64,000 nucleotides of DNA. It comes from Synaphobranchus kaupii (taxonomy: Eukaryota > Chordata > Actinopteri > Anguilliformes > Synaphobranchidae). The notes under the pieces were generated by a model. That model had not been told where the DNA came from and ran no database searches. It saw nothing but the letters and a program-made list of their open reading frames with translations. The DNA is taken from positions 69,496,670 to 69,560,669 of the forward strand of contig CM056379.1 of NCBI GenBank assembly GCA_029718625.1, written 5' to 3'. Each line of letters opens with the position of its first letter. Positions within the stretch are counted from its first letter, which is position 1. Of the stretch, positions 22,329-33,258 are shown in pieces. The position numbers and the translations under genes were made by a program.

Positions 22329-23150
22329 TAACCCCTTCGTGCAGGTCCCCTAGTGGCCGTGGCGCCGGCATTATTAGATTGCTCAACTCAGACATTCATT
22401 GCTCCTGCAACTAATCAATGAGTGGAAACAACAAACCCCATGTTCAAGCTTTATTAGTACACGATTCACGACAACTCTGCTGAATACTGAGTTTCTAAGT
22501 GCCACTGTTTTGTCGCGTAGCAATCCATTTAACAAGCAACCTCCCACCCAGTCTCACTTGCAACTATGCCTAACCATGCGTGACACCGTGGACAATAGCG
22601 TCTATCTGTGAGTTCATAAAAATATTTTTTCATGACCAAAAATTTGTATTCCGTCATAGCAACAAGATAAACACGACAAAAAAGCCCTGCTAACTGAACT
22701 GTAAAATAAACAAGTGAAATTATTGTGTAATTATACCATGTCATTCTACTATCAATATCTGCTACTAAAAATGATATAAATATCCAATCCTACCATCTGT
22801 TTTACACAGAGATGTCCCTTTCAATATTCAGTGGTTATTTATTGTCTTGAACAAACCGTTTGAGAAATACACACCCCTTTTGAACACGAGTACACTTCCT
22901 GTAACCTCATCCGCCCCTTGGTGTCATTATGAATGGGAACATTTTATTTTTTAAAACTGCATGCCCGGGGAGAAATGTGATCCCAGGCATGCAGCAAAAG
23001 AACAAAGATAAAACAAGGTTTTATTGAGGTATAACAGTGAATGATTGTCTATTGTCTACATATTTAGGTGTGTGTACCAGTCTGATATCAATGTTTTCAT
23101 CTTAAACCATCATAAAGGACAAATGTAAATGCCTTATAATGGAAATTCGT
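22329..23150 (-). mobile_element. TTAA element (piggyBac-like), copy 4, truncated, minus strand
   Basis: Starts AACCCCTTCGTGCAGGTCCC, matching the reverse complement of the family's right end, then follows the family in reverse (CAACTCAGACATTCATTGCTCC, ACCAGTCTGATATCAATG near 23080) to about 23150. The middle is shortened and the other end is missing. The left target reads GTAA rather than TTAA, a changed base or truncation. Confidence 0.6.
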
Positions 23151-23693
23151 GGATACTACTATACATTTCCCTCTTTATATTTGATAGAATTTCAATAACA
23201 AATAAAGAAATATAGCCGCGAGCGGCAATTAACGGGGTCCAAGCGGCATTGCGCAAATGTCCCACAAATGCAGAGTCTCATGTGTTTGTCAGGCTGTAAT
23301 GAATGACACAAAACACATGACTGCTGAATGTTGGAATGTAAAGATTATGAATCTATATACATTTTTATTGATTAATTATTCATCCATCTTTTAAAATATT
23401 AAAATTCTAATAATTTTACATACGTTCTTTGATTGATAAACGGAAAACACCAAGCAAGTTTCGTGATGATCGGCAGTTGTGGGGAAGTTGTGCCCGGGCC
23501 CAGCCCAGGGGGGACGCCCAGGAAAGAGAGTGACCCTCACTCATAAATGTTGGCCATTAATTGGTGGAATATTTAGACAAATTTATATGTTTTCAGAAAG
23601 TGTTCACATTATTTGCTTTGAATACACGATGCTTGCCGTCAAATCATTTATCTTCATTCTATAATATGTAGCCTAAACATGCCCCCCCCTATT

Positions 23694-24180
23694 ATAAGGT
23701 AAGGTAAGGTAGGGTAAACTTTATTCATCCCCAGGGGGAAATTCTGTTGTTACAGCAGCAGCCAGAGGAAATAAAAGCAACAATAAGAAATGCAGTACGC
23801 AACATCCATACACAAAATAAATAAATAAATACTGTACACCAGCTTGCCTTAAAAAAATTTATTTGGATACCTAAAAATATACAAATGATAAAAGACCAAC
23901 ATATCAAATCCAGAGAAAAAATAAAGTGCAGGAATGAAGTGCCACAGTAGGTTGCTGTGATGTGTTATCAGGTGGTTGCCAGGTACACAACAACAACAAC
24001 AACATAAAAACTACATGGTACTGTTAAAAAGTCTAACTGCCATTGGAATAAAAGACCTGCGGTAGCGCTCTGTCTTGCACTGTGGGTGTCTGAATCTGTT
24101 GCTATGGGAGCTGTTCAATGCCTCCACAGTCCCATGCAGGGGGTGAGAGGGGTTGTTGAGTAGGCCTTCATTCAGTGACA
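23694..24180 (-). mobile_element. LINE 3' end (Rex1/CR1-like), minus strand
   Basis: On the minus strand the segment encodes the C-terminus of a LINE polyprotein (NPSHPLHGTVEALNSSHSNR, then KTERYRRSFIPMAVRLFNS) and a 3' untranslated region. It ends TTTCCCCCTGGGGATGAATA followed by AAGTTTACCC and (TACCT)n. A pentanucleotide tail after a GGGATNAATAAAG-type end is common in fish Rex/CR1-like LINEs. It lies directly against the start of the hAT remnant. The clade name is a best guess. Confidence 0.6.
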
Positions 24181-24184
24181 CAGC

Positions 24185-26284
24185 AAAGGAATTCCCTAAA
24201 GACACAGAGGGAAGGGCATTCCCCAGCTACCTGCTGTACAGTAAATCCGCGAATGGACGGGAAAAAACTGAGAATGGACTGGGTGGTCTACAGCAGGAGC
24301 AAAGAGGCTCTATTTTGCCTCCCATGTTTAATTTTCTCCTTTGAATTAGACAGAAAGTCATGCAGTGCTCTTAACACCAAGTGCGGAATGGAGATAGCTA
24401 AAATAAAGTAGAGAAAATTATACGATAGGCTCCCAGAACACGAAAGATGTAGCGCACATCAGCACTGCTACTGGAAATGGAAGAATTTACAGAGGTTTGT
24501 GTTAAAGGGGACAGGGGTAGACAGTCAGCAACAGAAGATGATCAAAACTATAATAGAGAGAAACAAGGCTTTACTGGAGAGGTTACTCAGTGTGACTTTA
24601 TTTTTAGCCTCCAGAAATTTGAGTTTCAGAGGAAACTCTGATTGACTATATGAGCCGGATAATGGCAATTTTTTAGGCTTAGTTCAGCTGTTAGCGAAAT
24701 ACGACCTTGTAAAATTCTTCAAAAAAAAAGATTCTTCATGATCATTTGTTAAATGTGACAAAGAGCCAGCAACAGGGAAAGAAACATATAGCACATTACC
24801 TGTCCCATGACATCCAGAATGAATTAATCGAGTTGTGTGGTCAGCGTGTATTAAATACGATTCAAAAAGAATGAGAAAAGGCAAAATACTACTCGATAAT
24901 TGCTGATGCAACTCCAGATATCTCTCATAGAGAGCAAAATGTATTGATGTTGAGATATGTCCATAGACCTGACACTACTAGTCAGTGGGAAATAAAAGAG
25001 CGTTTCATTGATTTTAAAGATTTCTCAAAGAAAACGGGGGAAGAACTTGCTAGAATGCTACTTGATTCATTGAGAGACCATGGGATTGACACTAAAGACT
25101 GTAGGGGACAAGGGTATGACAATGGGGCAAATATGGCAGGGAAGTGTCAGGGAGTACAAGCCCGCATTCTGAATGTTAATCCTCTCGCCACATTTTCCCC
25201 TTGTGCTGCGCACACTTTAAATTTGATCGGTGTCCATGCCGCGCAGGCCTGTCCAGAGTTAGACAATTTTTCGAGGCAATTAATCGTCTCTTTGTGCTCT
25301 TTAGTGCGAGTCCCGAACTCTGGGAAATGTTACAGGGGATTTTAGGATGCTCTTTGCATCGACTTTCTGCTACTCGCTGGAGCGTAAGAGTAGAGGCAGT
25401 GCGCCCAATTGTGAAACACTTACCGGGTGTGATTCAGGCACTAGAGAAACTAACTAAATCAGACAAGAGAATGGGTAGTGACGCTAGATCAGAAGCATGG
25501 GGTTTAATTACATATTTCCAGTCATTTAAGGGTATTATCCTACTTGGCTTTTGGGTTAAGGTACTGCAGTGTATCGAGGATAGAAATGTTGTCCTTCAAT
25601 CAATTTCCATTTCCCTCGACGTACAAGCATCTAACATTCAGGCGTTAGTTGAGGAAATGATTTCTTTGCGTAATTCATGGCAGGTTCTAATATCAGAGGC
25701 CACAGTTGTAGCCGAGGCTATGGGCATCGAGCCGAAGCTAGACTGCAGGCCGCAAAAGAGAAAGCGTTTTTTCGATGAGGTTATTTCACAACTCAGCACA
25801 CGATTCACTGCAACGAAGCAGATATGCGATGAGTTTTCCATCTTGTGGAACTTCAGGAACATGTCAGAGGAGTGCATTAGTGCATCCTGCAGAAAGCTGT
25901 CTGCAAAATACGAAGACGATTTGACAGGTTGTCTCGAAAGGCAGATTAATCACATAAAATTGGTATACAATGCTACATTTGAGAAGAACCTAGGGCCTTT
26001 GGAGTTACTAAATGCTATTTATGATATGGAGCTCCAGAGCATTTATGGTGACTTGTGCATCTTACTGCACATTTTTCTGTGCTTTCCGGTGACTGTCTTG
26101 GGTGGTGAACGTGCGTTCAGTAAGATGGAACTTATAAAAAACTATTTGCCGATCCACAATGTCTCAAGACAGATTAAATGGTTTGGCACTGCTTTCAATA
26201 GAGAGCCAGTTGGCGCAGAATCTGGACTTTAAGGACATAATACATGACTTTGCAACCAAACAGGTGCGGCAGATGACACTCTGA
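24185..26284 (+). pseudogene. hAT-family transposase (ZMYM1-like type), decayed
   Basis: The remnant encodes in order: a TTF-type zinc finger (GRAFPSYLLYSKSANG, then DWVVYSRSKEALFCLPCLIF), a region matching hAT proteins of the DUF4371 kind (KAKYYSIIADATPDISH), the catalytic-domain strand with GQGYDNGANMAGKCQGVQAR (24944-25345) and SPCAAHTLNL, then a helical insertion. The C-terminal dimerisation segment has FPVTVLGGERAFSKMELIKN. The last stretch, ending DFATKQVRQMTL and a stop at 26282-26284, is in another frame. Frameshifts lie near 24265, 25270 and 26170, with stops between 24600 and 24900. Family length is typically 700-800 residues, so most of the gene is present but dead. Confidence 0.85.
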
Positions 26285-26294
26285 CTGTTTTTTT

Positions 26295-26420
26295 TTTTTT
26301 CAATTCAATTTTATTTGTATAGCGCTTTTCACAGAGGACTGTAACAAAGACACTTTACAGAATAACAGAAAACGTTTTTGAATGACATTTCAATTGTCCT
26401 AACAATAAAGTGTGGTGTTG
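26295..26420 (-). mobile_element. LINE/SINE 3' tail fragment, minus strand
   Basis: A T run followed by CAATTCAATTTTATTTGTAT and AGCGCTTTTCACAG is the reverse complement of a common fish LINE 3' end (AAAAGCGCTATACAAATAAA). It sits directly after the hAT stop codon. Confidence 0.55.
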
Positions 26421-28074
26421 AATATTCCAAACGTGCTGTCAAGCGTATTTTTATTTTAATTGGGGAGGGGGCGGGGGCCCGTTGAAATAATTTTGTCCTG
26501 GGCCCAGCCATAATGCATGATCAGACATTGCGTTCAAAAGTTATTTGCATTTTTGAGATAAGCCACGCCCACATTGTTTTTTATTTGGTTGCTACGGCCA
26601 TAGTTTTTTATGTAGAAACTTTGTTTATATAACTTTTCAAGATTTTCATTCATAGAGGCTGCATACCATATTTCATGTAATTTGGTCAAACTGCTGAGTA
26701 GGAGATAGATTTTAAAGGTATTTTCACATTATTATCAAAATGGCGGAAATCCAATATGTTGCACATCATGTTTGATTGAGGAAAATGTTTTCCTAAAGTA
26801 GATGCATGTAATAACATATAAAGTTTATGACAGTAGTTCAAACAGAATGAAAAATAGCCTTATTGAAATACTCAAAGGTTTGATTAATTACTATAGCGCC
26901 CCCTATTGGCCGATTCTCACCAAATGTGGTACCCTAGTACATGCTTACTAGTAGTACATATCTACCAAGTTTCAAGTTGATTGGCCCGCCTTAAGACTGT
27001 GTAATGAGTTCTAAAATTTGATTGGCTGATGGTGGCCATATTTTTTGAAGGCTCATCAATGACCTGTCTGTAACTTTGACCGGGACCGTGAACAAAATTG
27101 CAAGTTATTTGGTCATTCAGTTCAGGAGTTAAGGGCATTTTCACATTTTACCCTGCAATAGCGCCACCTATGGACCAAACCAAATTATATTTAAGAGACG
27201 TTCTTTTATTGATAAATGGAAAACACCAAGCAAGTTTCGTGATGATCGGACCTTGTTTTCAAAAGTTATTAGCATTTATGTGATTAGCCACGCCCACATT
27301 GGTATTTATTGGCTTGCTGCAGCCAGAGTTTTTGACGTAGAAACTTCCATTATATAAAGTTTAAAGATATTCAGGAGTAGATGCTTCATGCCAAGTTTCA
27401 TGCAATTTCGTCAAACCGTCAAAGAGGAAATAGATTTTGAAGGTTTTTCACAAAATGTAAATTAGAAAAAAATCCAATATGGCGGACTTTAATGGTCCTT
27501 ATGGAAAACCTTATGGAAAACCTAGGGAATCTTGTAAAAAAAGAATTTTGAGTATTGGCCAAAGGGTTCAAAAGTTATAGCCCAAAAACTTAAATTTCTT
27601 CCTATAGCGTCACCATCTGGCGAATCTGGGTAAGTTTTATTATCTGAGGTACTCTTGGGACTGGGTACGTATCTACCGAATCTAGTTGCTCTAGTTTGTT
27701 TTTGCTGGGCAAACACTTTTAGGGCAGAAAAATAATAATATATATAGCTGCATGCAGCGATTTCCGGAGACCGTGCGGCATCAGTGGCATTTGTCAAATG
27801 CAGAAACTGCAAAATGGTAGACAACTCTAGACATGGTTGACCCAAAATACAAATATTTGTTTATAATCAGGGCTTTTGCCATTGCTGATGGTATCTTAAC
27901 CCGATCCAGTAAGGGCTTGCGTATTAAGTCTTTTAAGTACAAGTGAAACAGTGAACAGTTAATTCTGTTAAATTTCTTAACCTTTGCAATAAAAAGGTGT
28001 TTCTTAATGTGAAAACAACATTAAAAGAAGCATAGCATTTGCACAATAGTTTTGCCAAACATTAACTTAGCCAT

Positions 28075-28147
28075 TGGTAACAAGCTGGAATTTAAACGCT
28101 GACCACATAGATAGAAAGCCAAGTTTGTATCCACTAGGCCAAAGCAG
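28075..28147 (-). other. tRNA-like sequence (head type 1), decayed
   Basis: Minus strand: A-box-like TGGCCTAGTGGATAC, B-box region GTTTAAATTCC (mutated from GGTTCGATTCC, as seen in the copy at 31221). It sits about 130 bp from the conserved CCTTTGCAATAAAAAGG body. Confidence 0.5.
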
Positions 28148-28324
28148 GTTAACAGAAATGAGGCGGCCAAATAAGACTTGTGTGTTGCGGTATCAGATTG
28201 TTTTGGCTTACTGACTTCATAATTCAAACAGATAACAGGTAATATTGTGAAATTTCCTAACCTTTGCAATAAAAAGAACATTCTTACAATAACATGCACA
28301 TTGTGTGCCTCAAAAAAAACTTTG

Positions 28325-28393
28325 GAACAGGTGGGGATCGAACCACCAACCTACTACACGGCAGTCAAATGACTTAACCACTAAGCTACAGGA
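28325..28393 (-). other. tRNA-like sequence (head type 2)
   Basis: Minus strand: TAGCTTAGTGGTTAAGTC (A box with 4-bp D stem GCTT/AAGT) and GGTGGTTCGATCCCCACC (B box; stem pairs but loop is 8 nt). The acceptor ends do not pair. A different head from type 1, yet again next to CCTAACCTTTGCAATAAAAAG. Confidence 0.55.
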
Positions 28394-31220
28394 ACTTTCA
28401 CAGTGGGTATAGTAGGTAAACGACCTGTTAAAGAGAGATAGTGTACTTGGCGGATGGCATACCTGCCATCCCAACATTTGTTTCTTTAGTGCCACCAAGC
28501 AGATTGATTGGGTTAAAACAGCAGGGCTCAAGTCTTGATCTAACTCTCAATCAACCCACCAAGTTTCAGAACTTTATATCAAACGGTTTTACAAGTACTA
28601 GCATTTGTGCGATAAGCCACGCCCAATGCAAAATTCATTGGCTTCTCCTTCGGCCAATTTTTGACATACGCCTTAGTAAAGTAATACATGTATGTAGGGA
28701 TGCAGGTTGAGTACCTTGAACAGGTTTGGTGCAAATTGGCCTAATTATGTAGGAGGAGTAGCATTTTAAGTGTTTTACAAAAAATGCTAATTAGCGGAAA
28801 ATCGAAGACAGCAGACTTCATGGTTTCTTGAGGGAAATTTGTTGTGCAGGAGTAGCGGGATGTTTCCACCAAATTTTGTGACTGAAGATCAAACGGGGCG
28901 TCGGCAGTGAGCGTGTCAATGATATTTAGTGAATTTTTAAATATTTTCTTATATTTGGATCTCTATAGCGCCACCACATGGCTCGATTGGGTTGAAACTG
29001 GAGAGGTCAGGTCCAGATGTTACTCTTAAAAGACTTTCCAAGTTTCATAACTTTCTGTGAAATGGTTTTGGAATTATTAGCATTTTTGTGATAAGCCACG
29101 CCCACTGGATATTTATTGGCTCGTCATTTGGCCATCTTTTAAAATATCAAAATTCTGTATATAGGTTTTATGATGCATTGGGTAAGGAGTGTGTTTACCA
29201 GGTTTCATGTAAATTGGTCAAATTATATAGGAGGAGTAGTATTTCAAGTGTTTTACAAGTAATGCTAATTAGCGGAAAATCCAATAGGGCTAACTTGATG
29301 GTTCCTTGAGGCAAATTTCTTCAGTATGAGCAGACGGACCTCTATCCCACATTTTGTGACTCTAGATAAAACGGGGCGTATACAGTGGGCGTCTGTATCA
29401 TGTTATCTTTGGCGTGTCAATTATCTTTAGTGAATTTTTAAATATTTTCTTATATTTGGATCTATATAGCGCCGCCACGTGGCTCGATTGGGTTGAAACT
29501 GTAGAGGTCAATTCCTCATGTTACTCTTAATAGATATACCAGGTTTCATAACTTTCTGTCAAATGATTTTGGAATTATCAGCATTTTTGTGATGTCACGC
29601 CCATTGAAAATTCATTGGCTCGTCATTCGGCCATCTTTTAAAATATCAAAATTCTGAATATAAGTTTTATGAAGCATGATCTGACGAGTTTGTATACCTC
29701 GTTTCATGTAAATTGGCCAAATTTTGTAGGAGGAGTAGCATTTTAAGTGTTTTACAAAAAATGCTAATTAGCGGAAAATCAAATATGGCTGACTTCATGG
29801 ATCCTTGAGGTAAATTTGTTCAACATGAGCAGAGGGACCTGTACACCACATTTTGTGACTCTAGGTCAAATGGGGCATCAGCAGTGGGCGTGTCAATGTC
29901 ACAATATTTACACGTGCACTACAGCGCCACCAACTGGCGTATCGCCACGAAATTCGGTGTGAAACTTATATGATGACAACTTCTAACTATTTGCCAAGTT
30001 TCATGATAATCAGCCAAGCGGTTAAGGAAAAACTCAAAGAAGTAATAAATGAGTACATTTAAGCCAAAATGTCGGCAAATTCAAGATGGTGCCCACCAAA
30101 TTAGTAAAGTTCTATGATCCAAATCCGGCTCTTTGTCACTGTAGCAAGTTGTACATCTCTGCAAAGGAACTGGGATTTTTAGTGATTTTTTAAATATTTC
30201 TTTATATTTGGAACTCTATAGCGCCACCACATGGATAGATTGGGATAAAACTGTACATGTCTAGTCCTAATGGTACTCTTAACAGACCTACCAACTTGCA
30301 TAGCTTTCTGTCAAATAGTTTTGGAATTATTAGCATTTTTGTGATAAGCCACGCCCAGTGAAATTTCATTGGCTCGTCATTCGGCCATCTTTGAAAATAT
30401 CAAAATTCTGAATATAAATTTTATGAGACATGGTGACAGGAGTTGGTATACCAAGTTTCATCTCAATTGGTCAAATTTTGTAGGAGGAGTAGCATTTTAA
30501 GCGTTTTACAAAAAATGCTAATTAGCAAAAAATCCAATATGGCGGACTTTATGGGTCCTTGAGGCAAATTTGTTCAGAATGAGCAAATGGACATGCATAC
30601 CAAATTTTGTGACTCTAGGTGAAACGGGGCGTCGGCAGTGGGCGTGTCAATGTCAAAATTTTGTCACGTGCACTACAGCGCCACCAATCTGCGTCATAAT
30701 ATAGAGGATTCAAGAGTTTGGGAATCCCAACAAGCGTGCCAAGTCTGGTGATTCTAGGACAAACCAGCTCACGGGAATTTTAGGTGAAAGGGGAGAAAAA
30801 AAAGAAAACAAAAAAACAAAAACAATAGGGTACCTGCAGCTTTGCTGCACGGTCCCCTAATAATCGGAACAATTACAAATATAGCTGCAAGCAGCGATTC
30901 CCGGGGACCGAGCGGCATTAGCGGCATTTGTCAAACACAGAAACCGCAAACACAGAAATGGTAGACAACTCGCGATAGGGTTGACCCAAAATAAAATATT
31001 TGTTTCTAATCAGGGCTTTTGCCATTGTTGATGGTATCTTAACCCGATCCAGTAAGGGCTTGCGTATTAAGTCTTTTAAGTACAAGTGAAACAATGAACA
31101 GTTAATACTGTTAAATTTCTTAACTTTTGCAATAAAAAGGTTTTTCTTAATGTGAAAACAACATTAAAAGAAGCATAGCATTTGCACAATTGTTTTGCAA
31201 AATATTAACTTAGCCATTGG

Positions 31221-31290
31221 TACCAAGCTGGAATCGAACCGCTGACCACATACATGGAAAGCCAAGATTGTATCCACTAGGCCAAAGCAG
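31221..31290 (-). other. tRNA-like sequence (head type 1)
   Basis: Minus strand TGGCCTAGTGGATACAATC followed by GGTTCGATTCCAGC; B box intact here, unlike 28075. Confidence 0.55.
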
Positions 31291-31464
31291 GTTAACATAA
31301 ATGAGGAGGCCAAATAAGACTTGTGTGTTGCGGTATCAGATTGTTTTCGCTTACTGACTTCATAATTCAAACAGATAACAGATAATATTGTGAAATTTCC
31401 TAGCCTTTGCAATAAAAAGAACATTCTTACAATGACGTGCACATTGTGTGCCTCAAAAAAGACT

Positions 31465-31537
31465 TGGGAACAGGTGGGGATCGAACCACCAACCTACTAC
31501 ACGGCAGTCAAATGCCTTAACCACTGAGCTACAGGAA
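31465..31537 (-). other. tRNA-like sequence (head type 2)
   Basis: Minus strand TAGCTCAGTGGTTAAGGC and GGTGGTTCGATCCCCACC, closely matching 28325-28393 with several changes. Confidence 0.55.
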
Positions 31538-33258
31538 CGTTCACGGTTGGTATAGTAGGTAGATGGCCTGTTAAGCAAAGATAGTGTACTTGGCGGATGG
31601 CATACCTGCCATCCCAACATTTGTATTTCTTTAGTGCCACCACGCAGATTGATTGGGTTAAAACTGCAGGGCTCAAGTCTTGATCTAACTCTCAATCAAC
31701 CCACCAAGTTTCAGAACTGTATATCAAACGGTTTTAGAAGTACTAGCATTTGTGCGATAAGCCACGCCCAATGCAAAATCCATTGGCTTCTTATTCGGCC
31801 AATTTTTGACATACACCTTAGTAAAGTAAGCCCTGTATGTAAGGAAGCGGGTTGGGTCCCTTGAACAGGTTTGGTGCAAATTGGTCAAATTCTGTAGGAA
31901 GAGTAGCATTTTAAGTGTTTTACAAAAAATGCTAATTAGCGGAAAATCGAAGATTGCAGACTTCATGGTTTCTTGAGGCAAATGTGTTGGGCAGGAGTAG
32001 CGGGATGTATCCACCAAATTTTGTGACTGAAGATCAAACGGGGCGTCGCAGTGTGCGTGTCAATGATTTTTAGTGAATTTTTAAATATTTTCTTATATTT
32101 GGATCTCTATAGCGCCACCACATGGCTTGATTGGGTTGAAACTGGAAGGGTCAGGTCCAGATGTTACTCTTAAAAGACCTTCCAAGTTTCATAACTTTTT
32201 ATCGAATGGTTTTGGAATTATTAGCATTTTTGTGATAAGCCACGCCCACTGGATATTTATTGGCTCATCATTCGGCCATCTTTTAAAATATCAAAATTCT
32301 GTATATAGGGTTTATGGTGCATGCAGTAAGGAGTGTGTTTACCAGGTTTCATGTAAATTGGTCAAAGTTTATAGGAGGAGTAGTATTTTAAGTGTTTTAC
32401 AAGTAATGCTAATTAGCGGAAAATCCAATAGGGCTAACTTGATGGTTCCTTGAGGCAAATTTTTTCAGTATGAGCAGAAGGACCGCTATCCCACATTTTG
32501 TGACTCTAGATAAAACGGGGCGTATGCAGTGGGCGTGTCAATGATTTTTTGTGAATCTTTAAATATTTTCTTATATTTGGATCTATATAGCGCCACCACG
32601 TGGCTCGATTGGGTTAGAACTGTAGAGGTCAATTCCTCATGTTACTCTTAATAGATCTACCAGGTTTCATAACTTTCTGTCAAATGATTTTGGAATTATC
32701 AGCATTTTTGAGCATTGAAAATTCATTGGCTCGTCATTCGGCCATCTTTTAAAATATCAAAATTCTGTGTATAGCTTTTATGAAGCATGGTCTAAGGAGT
32801 TTGTGTACCTTGTTTCATGTAAATTGGCCACATTTTGTAGGAGGAGTAGCATTTTAAGTGTTTTACAAAAAATGCTAATTAGCGGAAAATCAAATATGGC
32901 TGACTTCATGGATCCTTGAGGTAAATTTGTTCAACATGAGCAGAGGGACCTGTACACCACATTTTATGACTCTAGGTGAAATGGGGCGTCAGCAGTCGGC
33001 GTGTCAATGTCACAATATTTACACGTGCACTACAGCGCTACCAACTGGCCTATCGCCACGAAATTTGGTGGTAACTTGTAGAATGACAACTTCTAACTAC
33101 TTGCCAAGTTTCATCATAATCAGCCAAGCGGTTAAAGAAAAACTCAAAGAAGTAATAAATGAGTACATTTAAGCCAAAATGTTGGCAAATTCAAGATGGC
33201 GCCCACCAAATTAGTAAAGTTCTATGATCCAAATCCGGCTCTTTCTCACTGTAGCAAG

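Larger units (their letters stand above)
23210..27740 (+). mobile_element. Old hairpin-ended repeat, relative of 27741-36514, with nested LINE and hAT
   Basis: Begins TATAGCCGCGAGCGGCAATT with GGGGTCCAAGCGG, the counterpart of the 5' end at 27741. After an interruption it continues from about 26500 with the family's characteristic text (AAGCCACGCCCACATTG, ATAGCGCCCCCTATTGG, AATATGGCGGACTT). It ends at GGGCAGAAAAATAATAATAT next to copy 1. No protein is encoded. The interruption holds a LINE 3' end and a hAT transposase remnant. Confidence 0.5.
27741..30860 (+). mobile_element. Hairpin-ended non-coding repeat, tandem copy 1
   Basis: Starts TATATAGCTGCATGCAGCGA with GGAGACCGTGCGGC and ends with hairpin TGCAGCTTTGCTGCA (30835-30849), then CGGTCCC and CTAA (30857-30860) followed by T. 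A hairpin close to a CTRR end before T is the 3' signature of Helitrons, but a 5' TC is not clear, so the class is open. The interior holds two tRNA-like sequences (minus) and related monomers anchored by TATAGCGCCACC-type words at 28487, 28964, 29465 and 30217. A shorter unit lies at 29930. No protein-coding region. Confidence 0.6.
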
